A stretch of DNA of 64,000 bases from an uncultured Acidobacteriota bacterium (GTDB lineage: Bacteria > Acidobacteriota > Blastocatellia > Pyrinomonadales > Pyrinomonadaceae): the NCBI GenBank assembly GCA_937873515.1, contig CALMYB010000010.1, forward strand, positions 372,001 through 436,000, given 5' to 3'. Shown here one piece after another: positions 8,511 through 17,240 of this stretch. Below the pieces are notes generated by a model. The model saw only the letters and a list, made by a program, of their open reading frames with translations, was not told the origin of the DNA and ran no database searches. A program made the translations under genes and the position numbers. Each line of letters starts with the position of its first letter. The first letter of the stretch is position 1.

Positions 8511-10019
8511 TTAAATTCCCTTCAATTGGGCAGCGCGTCCCGCTGCTGCCCAACGGCTCGACGGACGTTGAGGTTCGCCTGACGGCACGTCCGCTGTCCG
8601 TGTCTTTGAATGCAAGGCAGCCGCGATGATCACGGCATCAAGCGTTTCACGATCAGGCTCAACGGCCTTTCGCCGCTCCATAAATGCGTTGATAAAACCT
8701 GTGTCGAGGTCGCCGCGAATGAACACCTCGTCGTCCATAACTTCGCGGAAAAAAGGCAGCGTCGTCTTGATGCCGTCAACCTGATATTCGAGCAACGCCC
8801 GGCGCATGCGATCGATCGCCTCGGCGCGGTCGCGGCCGTAAACCGCGAATTTTGAGATCATTGGGTCGTAGTAGATCGAAACCTCCGCACCCTCGTAAAT
8901 ACCGCCGTCATCGCGAACGCCAGGGCCTTGCGGCAGACGGAGCCGAGTGATCTTTCCCGGCGAAGGAAGAAAGCCGGCGTCCGCGTCTTCCGCATACACG
9001 CGACACTCGATCGCGTGCCCGCGAAGGACGACATCTTCCTGCGAAAACGACAGCTTGTGTCCCGCCGCGACAAAGATCTGCTCACGAACGAGGTCGATCC
9101 CGGTAACGAGTTCCGTAACGGGATGTTCGACCTGAAGCCGCGTGTTCATTTCGAGAAAATAGAACGAGCGGTCAACGTCGGAGACCAAGAATTCGACGGT
9201 GCCCGCACCTGCATAATTCACCGCCTTTGCGACCATCACCGCACACTCGCCCATTTTTCGGCGAAGTTCGGCAGAATCGATCGGAGAAGGCGCTTCTTCA
9301 ATGACCTTTTGGTGACGCCGCTGGATCGAACATTCACGCTCGCCGAGGTAAACGTGATTGCCGTGAGAATCTGAAAAGACCTGTATCTCGATGTGCCGCG
9401 GGCGGACGATCGCCTTCTCGATGTAAACCGCATCATCCCCAAAGCTCGCCGCCGCCTCGCTCTGCGCGGTCTCGAGGGCCGAACGCAGTTCGCTCTCTTC
9501 CGACACCAACCGCATGCCTTTGCCGCCGCCGCCTGCCGAGGCTTTCAGCATCACAGGATAGCCGAAAGATGCGGCGGTCTCTCGGGCTTCATCGTACGAC
9601 TTTAGCGGTGTTGTCGTCCCCGGAACTACGGGCACGCCTGCCTCGATCGCGATCTTGCGTGCGGAGATCTTGCCGCCCATCCCTTCCATCGCTTCGGGAG
9701 GCGGTCCGATGAATTTTATTCCTACCGCCGTTACTTCGCGGACGAAGTCTGCATTCTCCGAAAGAAAGCCGTAGCCGGGATGGATCGCATCCGCACCACT
9801 CTCTTTTGCAACGGCAAGGATCTTGTCGTTACGAAGATAGCTCTCTGATGATGGGGACGGCCCGATGTGGAACGCCTCATCCGCCATGCGGACGTGCAAT
9901 GCGGCCTTGTCCGCATCGGAATATACTGCGACCGTCCGAATACCGAGTTCCCTGCACGCCCGAATGACACGGCAGGCGATCTCTCCACGATTCGCGATCA
10001 GAATTTTCTTGAACATCAT
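8511..10019 (-). CDS. accC: Biotin carboxylase subunit of acetyl-CoA carboxylase
   Basis: A 502-residue biotin carboxylase. It starts with FKKILIANRGEIACRVIRA, the family's N-terminal signature, contains the ATP-grasp glycine loop KASAGGGGKGMR, the GYGFLSENADF motif, the metal/ATP region EMNTRLQVEHPVTE and the C-terminal biotin carboxylase domain (RVYAEDADAGFLPSPGKI). It carboxylates the biotin carrier with bicarbonate and ATP, the first step of malonyl-CoA formation. It has about 45 residues more at the C-terminus than E. coli AccC. The usual partner accB is not beside it; accD is at 52834. A propionyl/methylcrotonyl-CoA carboxylase alpha subunit is excluded by the lack of a biotinyl domain. 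Confidence 0.93.
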   Translation of the reverse strand: MMFKKILIANRGEIACRVIRACRELGIRTVAVYSDADKAALHVRMADEAFHIGPSPSSESYLRNDKILAVAKESGADAIHPGYGFLSENADFVREVTAVGIKFIGPPPEAMEGMGGKISARKIAIEAGVPVVPGTTTPLKSYDEARETAASFGYPVMLKASAGGGGKGMRLVSEESELRSALETAQSEAAASFGDDAVYIEKAIVRPRHIEIQVFSDSHGNHVYLGERECSIQRRHQKVIEEAPSPIDSAELRRKMGECAVMVAKAVNYAGAGTVEFLVSDVDRSFYFLEMNTRLQVEHPVTELVTGIDLVREQIFVAAGHKLSFSQEDVVLRGHAIECRVYAEDADAGFLPSPGKITRLRLPQGPGVRDDGGIYEGAEVSIYYDPMISKFAVYGRDRAEAIDRMRRALLEYQVDGIKTTLPFFREVMDDEVFIRGDLDTGFINAFMERRKAVEPDRETLDAVIIAAALHSKTRTADVPSGEPQRPSSRWAAAGRAAQLKGI

Positions 10020-10300
10020 TCGATTATCGAGTTGACCTGATTCTTCGGGTCATAACGGACCGCAACACTCGAACCCGGTGCGTAGCGAATGCTTTCTTTG
10101 AGTTGAGCGGCAGTCAAAACCTCTGCCGACTCGAACTCGACGCCGTTGAGCGTGTAATGATAGACCGCGATAACGTCCTTGTTCCCATCCCGCTTTAATT
10201 CCAGGATCACGCCGTCCGTGATGCGTCCGGAAGCAAGGAGCCGTTCGCGGCGCGAATCCGCCGTTTTTTTAGCTTTGAATAGCCTGTCAAAAATACCCAT
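10016..10300 (-). CDS. DUF3592-like small protein
   Basis: A 94-residue protein started at ATG 10300 (MGIFDRLFKAKKTADSRRER). The core GRITDGVILELKRDGNKDVIAVYHYTLNGVEFES...YAPGSSVAVRYDPKNQ has the beta-strand pattern of DUF3592 domains. Its stop overlaps the accC start in an ATGA arrangement, so translational coupling is likely. Function not known. Confidence 0.6.
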   Translation of the reverse strand: MGIFDRLFKAKKTADSRRERLLASGRITDGVILELKRDGNKDVIAVYHYTLNGVEFESAEVLTAAQLKESIRYAPGSSVAVRYDPKNQVNSIIE

Positions 10301-10313
10301 CCCAGACCAGCCT

Positions 10314-10742
10314 TCAATCCATCTCAAGCGGAGGTTTTCCCCAACGAGCACGAAGATGATTTGCCGCTGCGAGCACCTTCGGACGTTTGATGATCCTTGC
10401 CTCAAGCGGACGCTTGCCCGGCACGTCCAGCATTATCAGGCCGAGCAGGATCGTCAAAATGCCTTGGCCCGGAACACCCGGAAGCGAGAGCAATATCCCC
10501 AAGAATATCAGGAAAACGCCAAGAATATTCTTCAGTATGACGGCTCCCCAACGAACGAGCCACGGGCTGTTAGGGAGAAAATCCTGCTCGTAATGCGCAC
10601 TAAAATAATGTGCGGGGAGCTTTACGAGTACGAAAGCGATCGCACCAAGGCTGAACGCAAAAGTGACCACGAAAAGTATCACGCTTATCACGATGCTTTC
10701 CCAGGTCAGTGCGTGCCATTTATCAGCGAGCCATTGCAACAT
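10314..10742 (-). CDS. PGPGW-family membrane protein
   Basis: A 142-residue protein with two or three membrane helices: about 18-42 (VISVILFVVTFAFSLGAIAFVLVKL) and 72-107 (LKNILGVFLIFLGILLSLPGVPGQGILTILLGLIML). The Pro/Gly-rich break LPGVPGQG between helices is the signature region of the putative transmembrane PGPGW family. Function unknown. It sits one base from the phosphatidyltransferase gene upstream, so the two are probably co-translated. Confidence 0.7.
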   Translation of the reverse strand: MLQWLADKWHALTWESIVISVILFVVTFAFSLGAIAFVLVKLPAHYFSAHYEQDFLPNSPWLVRWGAVILKNILGVFLIFLGILLSLPGVPGQGILTILLGLIMLDVPGKRPLEARIIKRPKVLAAANHLRARWGKPPLEMD

Positions 10743-11372
10743 CTACGATTCCAGCCGGCGAAACTCCTTCCAGATAAAATACATTCGGTGGATCAAGGTC
10801 CAAACCGAACCGACCGCAAGTATCCAAAGCACCGGCGGCATACGATTGGCAAAGTAGCTTGTCGAGTTCCAATCCCATGTCGAGAGGGCACCGATCACGA
10901 GCAGGACGACGCGTTCGGGACGCTGCAGAAAGCCGACATTTGCTTTAACGCCTAACCCCTCACTGCGAGCCGTCGTATAGCTGACCATCACGGACGCCAT
11001 CATTCCGACGCCGGCCAGAAAGACGTTCAGCAGCGAGTGCTGAGGTGAGTTGCCCGCATAGAACATTATTATGCCCATGAAGGCGGCCATATCCGACAAT
11101 CTGTCAAGTGATGAATCCAGGAATGAACCGAACTTGGTAACGCGGCCTGAATTTCGGGCGACGTTGCCGTCAAGCATATCGAAAAGATTCGCGACGATGA
11201 GTACAACGCCCGCCCAGAAGAACTGGCCAAGACCGAAAAGAACGCCGCAGCCGATGTTGATCGTAACGCCGAGCGCCGTTAGATAGTTCGGGTTGATGCC
11301 GCGGGCGGAAAGTGCGCGAACCATCGCGCCGATGATCTTTTTCGCACCGCGGCCTATGCTTGATCCCAGCAT
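10743..11372 (-). CDS. CDP-alcohol phosphatidyltransferase family protein
   Basis: A 209-residue membrane enzyme. The full family motif is intact: D65, D68-G69, A72-R73, G82, D86 and D90 (in FDMLDGNVAR...GSFLDSSLD). These residues bind the metal and CDP-diacylglycerol and transfer the phosphatidyl group to an alcohol. About six hydrophobic segments are seen. The acceptor (inositol, inositol phosphate, glycerol or other) cannot be read off the sequence; a second member, pgsA, lies at 55837, so this one probably makes another lipid. It precedes the PGPGW gene and follows greA on the same strand. Confidence 0.85.
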   Translation of the reverse strand: MLGSSIGRGAKKIIGAMVRALSARGINPNYLTALGVTINIGCGVLFGLGQFFWAGVVLIVANLFDMLDGNVARNSGRVTKFGSFLDSSLDRLSDMAAFMGIIMFYAGNSPQHSLLNVFLAGVGMMASVMVSYTTARSEGLGVKANVGFLQRPERVVLLVIGALSTWDWNSTSYFANRMPPVLWILAVGSVWTLIHRMYFIWKEFRRLES

Positions 11373-11419
11373 CTTAGGTTCGATCCTCGATCCGATCGGT
11401 CTTCTTATCCATCACTGTC

Positions 11420-11887
11420 CTATTCAGCGTCGTGGATCGTCGTAAGACGGCTGATCTCAAAATTTCGAAAGCCGTTCGGCGTCTTAACTTTGACCTCGTC
11501 ACCTTCTTCGCGTCCCATCAGGGCCTGACCGATGGGCGAAACCGTTGAGATGAGGCCGTTGTCGGGATCGCTTTCTTCGCTCGTTACGAGTTTGTAGCGG
11601 ATCTTTTCTTCTTTGTCGAGGTCGAAAAGCACGACCAGCGAGCCGTAAGCCACACGATCCTGCGGTATTTTTGAGAGGTCGATGGATTCGACCTCGCTCA
11701 TCCGTTGGCGAATCTGCGCGATACGCGCCTGAACGATCGATTGCCGTTCCATCGCCGCCTTGTATTCGGCATTCTCCCGAAGATCGCCGAATTCGCGGGC
11801 CTTCTGTATCTCCTTTGGGAGCTTAAAATGAAGTTCTTGTTCGAGCTCATCGAGCTCGCCCTGAAGTTTTTTCTTGATCGCTTCCAT
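11420..11887 (-). CDS. greA: Transcription elongation factor GreA
   Basis: A 155-residue Gre factor. The N-terminal coiled coil includes LKFF-type helices (KKLQGELDELEQELHFKLPKEIQKAREFGDLRENAEYK), with the acidic tip residues D and E in DLRENAEY, which reach into the RNA polymerase secondary channel to stimulate cleavage of backtracked RNA. The C-terminal FKBP-like domain carries the family end SPIGQALMGREEGDEVKVKTPNG. It begins 6 bp after the pfkA stop, so the two are likely co-transcribed. Confidence 0.93.
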   Translation of the reverse strand: MEAIKKKLQGELDELEQELHFKLPKEIQKAREFGDLRENAEYKAAMERQSIVQARIAQIRQRMSEVESIDLSKIPQDRVAYGSLVVLFDLDKEEKIRYKLVTSEESDPDNGLISTVSPIGQALMGREEGDEVKVKTPNGFRNFEISRLTTIHDAE

Positions 11888-11893
11888 TTATTC

Positions 11894-13009
11894 TTAATGT
11901 GCTCCCTCGACCCGTATCATTTCGCTCAGCTCGGCCTCATGGGGTGCCGCGAAGGAAATTCCGACATCGCGAGCGGTTCGCACAAGCTGGCCGTCCGTCG
12001 GCACGGTCTTGATATTTGAGATCGCCTCTTCTAACGGAACAGTGATGATCTTGCCCGCCTGAAGCGCAACCATCTTGCCAGTCTCTCCGTTGGCAAGAGC
12101 TCGTGCGGCACAGGCTCCGAAATTCGTGCCCAACATCCGGTCGAAGGCATTCGGGCTGCCGCCACGCTGCAGGTGGCCGAGGACGACGCATCGCGATTCT
12201 TTGCCCATCATCTCCTCGACGCGTCGTCGGACGATATCGCCAATTCCGCCAAGCCTTAGTTCGGAACGGTCGGAGTATGTTTCGCTCGTTCCGACCTCGA
12301 GGGCACCTTCAGCAACGATGATGTTCGTAAAGCGCGATCCGGCTGCCTCGCGTTCAAGCACCTTTCGACGGATCGCCTCGAACGAGAATGGAATCTCCGG
12401 TATCAAGATGATATCGGCGCTTCCGGCAAGACCGGCGTGGAGAGCGATCCAGCCGGTGTTGCGTCCCATGACCTCGAGTATCATCACTCGGTCATGAGAA
12501 GCGGCCGTCGTGTGAAGCCTGTCGAGTGCCTCGGTCGCGATATCGATCGCAGTCATAAAACCGAACGTGAATTCGGTTGCCGCAAGGTCGTTGTCGATCG
12601 TCTTCGGAACGCCGATAACGGGAAATCCGCGTTTATGGAACTGCGCCGCGATCGCGAGCGTTCCTTCCCCGCCGATCGCGACCAACGCCTCGATGCCAAG
12701 AATATCAAGATTCGCAAGCGCCTCGGAGACCGGAAGTTCCGTAAAAACAGGCTTGCCGTCGACCATTTTGACAAAACTGCCGCGATTTCTCGTGCCCAAC
12801 ACGGTGCCGCCCTGCGGCAGCAGTCCGCTCACATTCTTTGGCGAAAGCTTAACGGTATGCGTTTCACCCAAAATGCCTTCAAAACTATCTTCAATTCCAA
12901 TACACTGCATCCCGAACTTGCCTGTGGCCGTGCGTACGACCGCGCGTATCGCCGCGTTCAGGCCGGGTGCGTCGCCGCCGCCCGTTAGGATGCCAATTTG
13001 CTTATACAT
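11894..13009 (-). CDS. pfkA: 6-phosphofructokinase
   Basis: A 371-residue PFK of the GGDAPGLNAAIR type (residues 11-22). Fructose-6-phosphate phosphorylation residues lie in KTIDND (136-141), MGRNTGW and the IGGEGT loop (112-117). At the positions that separate ATP from pyrophosphate users, G116 corresponds to E. coli G104 (ATP type) whereas K136 corresponds to E. coli G124 (often Lys in PPi types). E115 replaces the usual Asp. The same mix occurs in actinobacterial-type ATP-PFKs, so ATP is the likelier donor, not proven. A 12-bp hairpin lies just upstream of its start. It is followed by greA. Confidence 0.88.
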   Translation of the reverse strand: MYKQIGILTGGGDAPGLNAAIRAVVRTATGKFGMQCIGIEDSFEGILGETHTVKLSPKNVSGLLPQGGTVLGTRNRGSFVKMVDGKPVFTELPVSEALANLDILGIEALVAIGGEGTLAIAAQFHKRGFPVIGVPKTIDNDLAATEFTFGFMTAIDIATEALDRLHTTAASHDRVMILEVMGRNTGWIALHAGLAGSADIILIPEIPFSFEAIRRKVLEREAAGSRFTNIIVAEGALEVGTSETYSDRSELRLGGIGDIVRRRVEEMMGKESRCVVLGHLQRGGSPNAFDRMLGTNFGACAARALANGETGKMVALQAGKIITVPLEEAISNIKTVPTDGQLVRTARDVGISFAAPHEAELSEMIRVEGAH

Positions 13010-13023
13010 AAAAAATCAAGAGC

Positions 13024-13054
13024 TCGTGGAGTAAACCTTTATTTTACTCCACGA
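13024..13054 (-). terminator. Perfect 12-bp hairpin between ctpA and pfkA
   Basis: TCGTGGAGTAAA (13024-13035) and TTTACTCCACGA (13043-13054) form a perfect 12-bp stem with a 7-nt loop. Read on the minus strand it follows ctpA by 22 bp, and a T6 run (13012-13017) comes 6-11 bases after the stem and just before the pfkA ATG. It may be a ctpA terminator, or an attenuator that sets pfkA expression. Confidence 0.65.
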
Positions 13055-13076
13055 ACCCGTCAGTTAAAAGCTGTCC

Positions 13077-14711
13077 CTATCTTTGGCCAAAAAGTCCGGC
13101 TGAAGCAACGAGCTTACTGGCTTCGGGCATTGATTCAATGGCCTTTGCGACCTGCGGATCATTCTCCATAAGGACCTGAAAGCCTGCCTCGGAGGAATAA
13201 TTCGCGGTCGCAAGTTCCTCGCGTATCCTCGAACGTGCATAAGCCGCGATCTCATCGACCGATGCCTCGTTCAGCTGGCTCTCTTTATCTGCGAGAGCGA
13301 ATTTGACGAACGCATCGAACAGTTTGTCCGAAACAGCAAAATCGCCCGGCCGCACGACGTTCACAAAACTCTGCTTGTCGTTCTTGAAGGTCTCAAAGCC
13401 CGGTATCTTGCCTGCAACGAGCTGTCGCACAAAGAAGAAGGCTTCCTCGTTAACCCTTGCCTTTTTCTGCGGGTCCTTTATCGCATCGACCTTGACATCA
13501 GGCTCGATGCCGCGGCCTCCATAGAGCACGCGCCCGTTAGCCGTCTTGACGGGAACGCCTTCGGGTTTTGGAATCGCATTGCCGTTGTTGTCTTCGGCGT
13601 CCTCCATATGCGTGTAATAGTCGTAGATGGAGCCGCTTGAATAATCACGCTGGAGCGAGCGTCCGAAAGGCGTGTAATAACGCGCGGTCGTGAGCGTCAG
13701 GCCCGTGCCGTACGGGAGACGGAATATTCGCTGTACAAGCCCCTTGCCAAAGCTGTCGCTGCCGACCAGAACACCTCGGTCGTAGTCCTGTATCGCCCCC
13801 GCAACGATCTCGGACGCCGACGCCGAACCGCCGTTGATCATCACGACGAGCGGCATCGTTTCAACTTCGCCGCCGATCGCGGGAAGATCACGATTCTGCC
13901 CGAACCGACCCGTTTTTACGGAGACGACCGTCTGCCCGCTTGGAATGAACTTGCTTACGACATCGACCGCTTGCTCAAGAAGCCCGCCGGGATTATTTCG
14001 CAGGTCGAGAATCAGGCTCTTCATTCCCTGCTTTTTCAGTTCGTTGATCGCCTCGGTCAATTCGTCAGACGTTGTCTGCTGAAATCCGCCCGTAAGGGCA
14101 ACATAGCCCGTCCCGTTCGGGAGCATAAAATAATTGCGGATCGACGGCAGCGGAACACCACCGCGAACGATCTCGAATGGAACCGGATCTTTTATGCCGG
14201 CACGCGCAACAGTGAGTTTTACAGGCTTGCCGCGTTCGCCGCGGACATTTTTTGAGACCTCGGACGCGCTCCATTCGGTCGCATCTTTGCCCTCGACGGT
14301 CATGAACTTGTCGCCATAACGCAAGCCCGCTTTCTCCGCCGGAGTGCCGGGCACGACAGATTGCACATAGACGCCATCACGATGCTGAAAGATCGAAACG
14401 CCAATGCCGTAGAACTGAGAAGACTGTTCTTCATCCAGTTTTTTCAGTTCGCGGCGATTAAAGAACGACGAATGCGGGTCGAGCGTCCATAGCATTCCCT
14501 GGATCGAGCCTTCGGTCAGATCTTCGAGAGCAGGCTGGCCGGCGTAGTTGTCCATCACGACCTTGTCGGCCTCACGAAGCTGCTTTACGATCATCTCCTT
14601 GGTCACGCCGCCTTCTTCGGCAGCAGCGTCCGAGCGATGCCCAAAAACACCGCCAACGACGGCTCCGACCATGATCACTGCTATTGCTATTATTGGAAAA
14701 TTCTTAAGCAT
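13077..14711 (-). CDS. ctpA: C-terminal processing peptidase (S41 family, PDZ)
   Basis: A 544-residue protein started at ATG 14711, which opens a membrane anchor or signal (MLKNFPIIAIAVIMVGAVVGGVFG). It has a PDZ domain at about 100-175 (YGIGVSIFQHRDGVYVQSVVPGTPAEKAGLRYGD), and the tail-specific protease domain with LILDLRNNPGG (233-243), the catalytic serine within GGSASASE (294-301) and the catalytic lysine K323 in SFGKG. The family cuts exported proteins near their C-termini. The open frame begins 78 bp earlier, but without a signal-like start. Operon partner upstream: none; the next gene at 14834 is divergent. Confidence 0.9.
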   Translation of the reverse strand: MLKNFPIIAIAVIMVGAVVGGVFGHRSDAAAEEGGVTKEMIVKQLREADKVVMDNYAGQPALEDLTEGSIQGMLWTLDPHSSFFNRRELKKLDEEQSSQFYGIGVSIFQHRDGVYVQSVVPGTPAEKAGLRYGDKFMTVEGKDATEWSASEVSKNVRGERGKPVKLTVARAGIKDPVPFEIVRGGVPLPSIRNYFMLPNGTGYVALTGGFQQTTSDELTEAINELKKQGMKSLILDLRNNPGGLLEQAVDVVSKFIPSGQTVVSVKTGRFGQNRDLPAIGGEVETMPLVVMINGGSASASEIVAGAIQDYDRGVLVGSDSFGKGLVQRIFRLPYGTGLTLTTARYYTPFGRSLQRDYSSGSIYDYYTHMEDAEDNNGNAIPKPEGVPVKTANGRVLYGGRGIEPDVKVDAIKDPQKKARVNEEAFFFVRQLVAGKIPGFETFKNDKQSFVNVVRPGDFAVSDKLFDAFVKFALADKESQLNEASVDEIAAYARSRIREELATANYSSEAGFQVLMENDPQVAKAIESMPEASKLVASAGLFGQR

Positions 14712-14833
14712 CAAGGTTCCCGCGGGCTCGAAAAACAACACTAAATTATAACATACGAAACGAACGCAGACTTCGTTGCGGCAACCCACGATTTACTTGT
14801 CGCATTGAAACGCGTAACATTACTTTTTCTTCG

Positions 14834-15574
14834 ATGTCGAAAGTGCTTTCCATTGTTGTTCCCGCATTTAACGAATCCACGCGTATTGTGCCTAGTCTTG
14901 AGAAAATACTCGCGTACATTCGCGAAAAGGCCCTAGATGCGGAACTGATCGTTGTGGATGACGGATCGAGCGACAACACGGCGGCTGTCGCGGCTAATGT
15001 TGCGAGCAGATTTTCCGATATCAGAACGAATGTGATCCGGCATGAAGAGAACCGCGGAAAAGGCAATGCGGTCAAGACCGGGCTTTTGGCGGCTGAGGCT
15101 GACATTGCTTTGTTCAGCGACGCCGACCTTTCGACGCCGATAGAAGAAGCCGGGAAACTGATCGATCCGATAGCGAGCGACGAGATGGACGTGACCTTCG
15201 GTTCGCGTGCCCTCGACCGAAGCCTTATCGGCACGCATCAGCCCTGGCGGCGGGAACAAGGCGGCAAGGTGATGAATTTCGTCATTCGCAAGATGTCCGG
15301 GCTGGACTTCGCGGACACTCAATGCGGCTTTAAGGCCTTTAATATGAAGAAGTTCCGGCCGCTGCTCGACGTAATGACGGTAGATCGATTCGGCTTCGAT
15401 GTGGAGTTCCTTTTCGTTGCGAAATATCACGGATTGCGGCTCGAAGAGATCCCTGTTCGATGGAACGATGTCGAGGGTTCGAAAGTGAGCGTCGTACGCG
15501 ACACGCGTCGAATGTTCTCCGAACTTGCACTCATTCGCCGAAACGCAAAGAATGGTGTTTACGACCTAAAATGA
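14834..15574 (+). CDS. GT2 glycosyltransferase, dolichyl/polyprenyl-phosphate sugar synthase type
   Basis: A 246-residue GT-A fold enzyme. SIVVPAFNESTRI and VVDDGSSDNTA bind the nucleotide sugar; LFSDADLSTPIEE carries the DxD-like metal site; FGSRALDRS and the C-terminal QCGFKAFN...DVEFLF, RLEEIPVRWND are typical of dolichyl-phosphate beta-glucosyltransferase relatives. No membrane helix follows, unlike GtrB types. It likely makes a polyprenyl-phosphate sugar used as donor in glycan or lipid modification. The pdxJ gene overlaps its stop by 4 bp. Confidence 0.82.
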   Translation: MSKVLSIVVPAFNESTRIVPSLEKILAYIREKALDAELIVVDDGSSDNTAAVAANVASRFSDIRTNVIRHEENRGKGNAVKTGLLAAEADIALFSDADLSTPIEEAGKLIDPIASDEMDVTFGSRALDRSLIGTHQPWRREQGGKVMNFVIRKMSGLDFADTQCGFKAFNMKKFRPLLDVMTVDRFGFDVEFLFVAKYHGLRLEEIPVRWNDVEGSKVSVVRDTRRMFSELALIRRNAKNGVYDLK

Positions 15575-16317
15575 CCGCTCGCCTAAACGTAAATATCGAC
15601 CATGTCGCGACTGTCCGCGAAGCCCGCAGGACCATCGAGCCGAGCGTGGCCGCCGCTGCGTTGATCTGTGAAAAAGCCGGTGCCGACGGTATTACGGTAC
15701 ATCTGCGGAGCGACCGGCGGCATATCCAAGATGCCGATCTTGATGTGCTGCGCCGCGTCGTTACGACCTATTTGAACGTGGAAATGGCTGCGACCGATGA
15801 AATGGCGGACATCGCAAAGTATACACGTCCGGACGCCGTTTCGCTCGTTCCCGAAAGCCCGGCCGAGATCACGACCGAAGGCGGGCTCGACGTCGTCGGA
15901 AATTTCGAGACAGTAGCAAAGGCCGCAAAAGAATTGTCTGCTGCCGGTATTTTCGTGAGCATTTTCATCGATCCGATCGAGGATCAAATAACGGCCGCAA
16001 AAAAAGCCGGTGCCGGCCAGATCGAGCTTTGCACCGCCGAATATGCCGAGCTTACGCTCGGTGCCCGTGCCTCGCACGGCGAAGGGCGAAAGAAGGCCGC
16101 GGCCGAGATCGAAAGACTGCACAACGCCGCTGTCCACGCTCAGAATAAGGGCCTTATTGTCGCCGCGGGCCACGGACTCACGACCCGGAATATCGGGCCG
16201 CTCGCCGCGATGCCTGAGATCGCGGAATTCAATATCGGCCACAACATTATCTCGCGAGCCGTCTTTTGCGGGCTCGAAGAAGCGGTTCGAGAAATGCTGG
16301 CCGCTATCGGCAGGTAG
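15571..16317 (+). CDS. pdxJ: Pyridoxine 5'-phosphate synthase
   Basis: A 248-residue PdxJ, started at ATG 15571 where ATGA overlaps the previous stop. Signatures: LNVNIDHVATVREARR at the N-terminus, GADGITVHLRSDRRHI with the substrate-binding R and H, E in the LVPESPAEITTEGGLD segment, and the C-terminal VAAGHGLTTRN...FNIGHNIISRA phosphate-binding loops. It condenses 1-deoxyxylulose 5-phosphate with 3-amino-2-oxopropyl phosphate to pyridoxine phosphate. Length fits the family (about 240). Confidence 0.95.
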   Translation: MTARLNVNIDHVATVREARRTIEPSVAAAALICEKAGADGITVHLRSDRRHIQDADLDVLRRVVTTYLNVEMAATDEMADIAKYTRPDAVSLVPESPAEITTEGGLDVVGNFETVAKAAKELSAAGIFVSIFIDPIEDQITAAKKAGAGQIELCTAEYAELTLGARASHGEGRKKAAAEIERLHNAAVHAQNKGLIVAAGHGLTTRNIGPLAAMPEIAEFNIGHNIISRAVFCGLEEAVREMLAAIGR

Positions 16318-16321
16318 TTTT

Positions 16322-16594
16322 ATGGCCGATCTCTCACCCGAAAACTCAGCACGCGCGTTCGCGGCGATATTTGCTGCCCTTGAGAAGATGGAAAAGCGAC
16401 TGGAGAAACTTGAAGGCACACCGGCGAAACCGCTGCCCGTGCTTGGAAATCCCCCGCATTCGAGCTTGGACAAATTCTCGGTTGCCGAAGCTATCGCGGA
16501 CAGCGTCTTTGCGTCGATGAAGGAAAAGGCCTGCCAGTTCGAACCTGACAAGCCCTGTGATCACTGCTCGATGTGCAATTCAAGAGGTTTCTAG
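16322..16594 (+). CDS. Small protein with coiled coil and Cys-rich tail, unknown function
   Basis: A 90-residue protein started at ATG 16322, 4 bp after pdxJ. A short helical coiled-coil segment (FAAIFAALEKMEKRLEKLEG) is followed by a linker and a C-terminal cluster of four Cys (CQFEPDKPCDHCSMCNS), a pattern suited to a zinc or Fe-S site. No family recognised. It converges with lemA with only 3 bp between. Confidence 0.6.
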   Translation: MADLSPENSARAFAAIFAALEKMEKRLEKLEGTPAKPLPVLGNPPHSSLDKFSVAEAIADSVFASMKEKACQFEPDKPCDHCSMCNSRGF

Positions 16595-16597
16595 ACC

Positions 16598-17218
16598 TTA
16601 CTGTGCCGGTGCCGGCCGCCGCAAAGTGTTCGCATCGCCGACGCTCGGAACCGACTTCGCACTGTCATCAGCCTTGAAGAAAGGTTCTTCCTTAAAGCCC
16701 AACAATCCGGCCGTCAGGACCGCAGGAAATGAATTACGCGTCGTATTGTAATCCGTTACGGCCTTGTTGTAGTCCTGACGGGTCGTAGAGATGCGATTCT
16801 CCGTTCCTGCAAGCTCGTCCTGCACCTTCATAAAGGCTTCGCTCGATCTCAGCTGCGGATATTGCTCCTGAAGGCTCAGAAGGCGTCCTATCGTGCCTCC
16901 AAAGCTGTTCGCGGCATCGATCACGGCCTGCTTCTGCTCGGGCGTAGAGTCACCGCCCGCCGGTGCGGCGCTCGTCGCATTCAAAAGCCTTGAGCGAGCT
17001 TCTGCGATCTGCCCGAATACTTCCTGTTCTTGAACACCGGACATCTTTGCCGTTTCGACCAAATTGGGGATAAGATCGGCACGCCGCTGAAGTGCGGCTT
17101 CGATATCGGCCCATTTTCCGCGGACGCCCTGCTGTTTAGCCGTCAGCTCGTTATAGCTGCAGCCGGAGAGCAAAAAGCCCGACACCAAGATCACGATCAA
17201 TAAAAATACTCGTTTCAT
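16598..17218 (-). CDS. lemA: LemA family lipoprotein
   Basis: A 206-residue protein. A lipobox LLSGC at 16-20 predicts a lipoprotein. The LemA helical core is recognisable: YNELTAKQQGVRGKWADIEAALQRRADLIPNLVETAK, then the family's SLQEQYPQLRSSEAFMKVQDELAGTENRI. The C-terminal part YNTTRNSFPAVLTAGLLGFKEEPFF is conserved in LemA. The molecular role of the family is unclear. A TPM-domain protein gene, the common neighbour of lemA, lies two genes upstream. Confidence 0.9.
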   Translation of the reverse strand: MKRVFLLIVILVSGFLLSGCSYNELTAKQQGVRGKWADIEAALQRRADLIPNLVETAKMSGVQEQEVFGQIAEARSRLLNATSAAPAGGDSTPEQKQAVIDAANSFGGTIGRLLSLQEQYPQLRSSEAFMKVQDELAGTENRISTTRQDYNKAVTDYNTTRNSFPAVLTAGLLGFKEEPFFKADDSAKSVPSVGDANTLRRPAPAQ

Positions 17219-17240
17219 AACTTATCTTCTCCTTAACGGA

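Noticed and set aside
10179..10955. A 258-residue plus-strand open frame
   Set aside because: Antisense to three minus-strand genes with family signatures.
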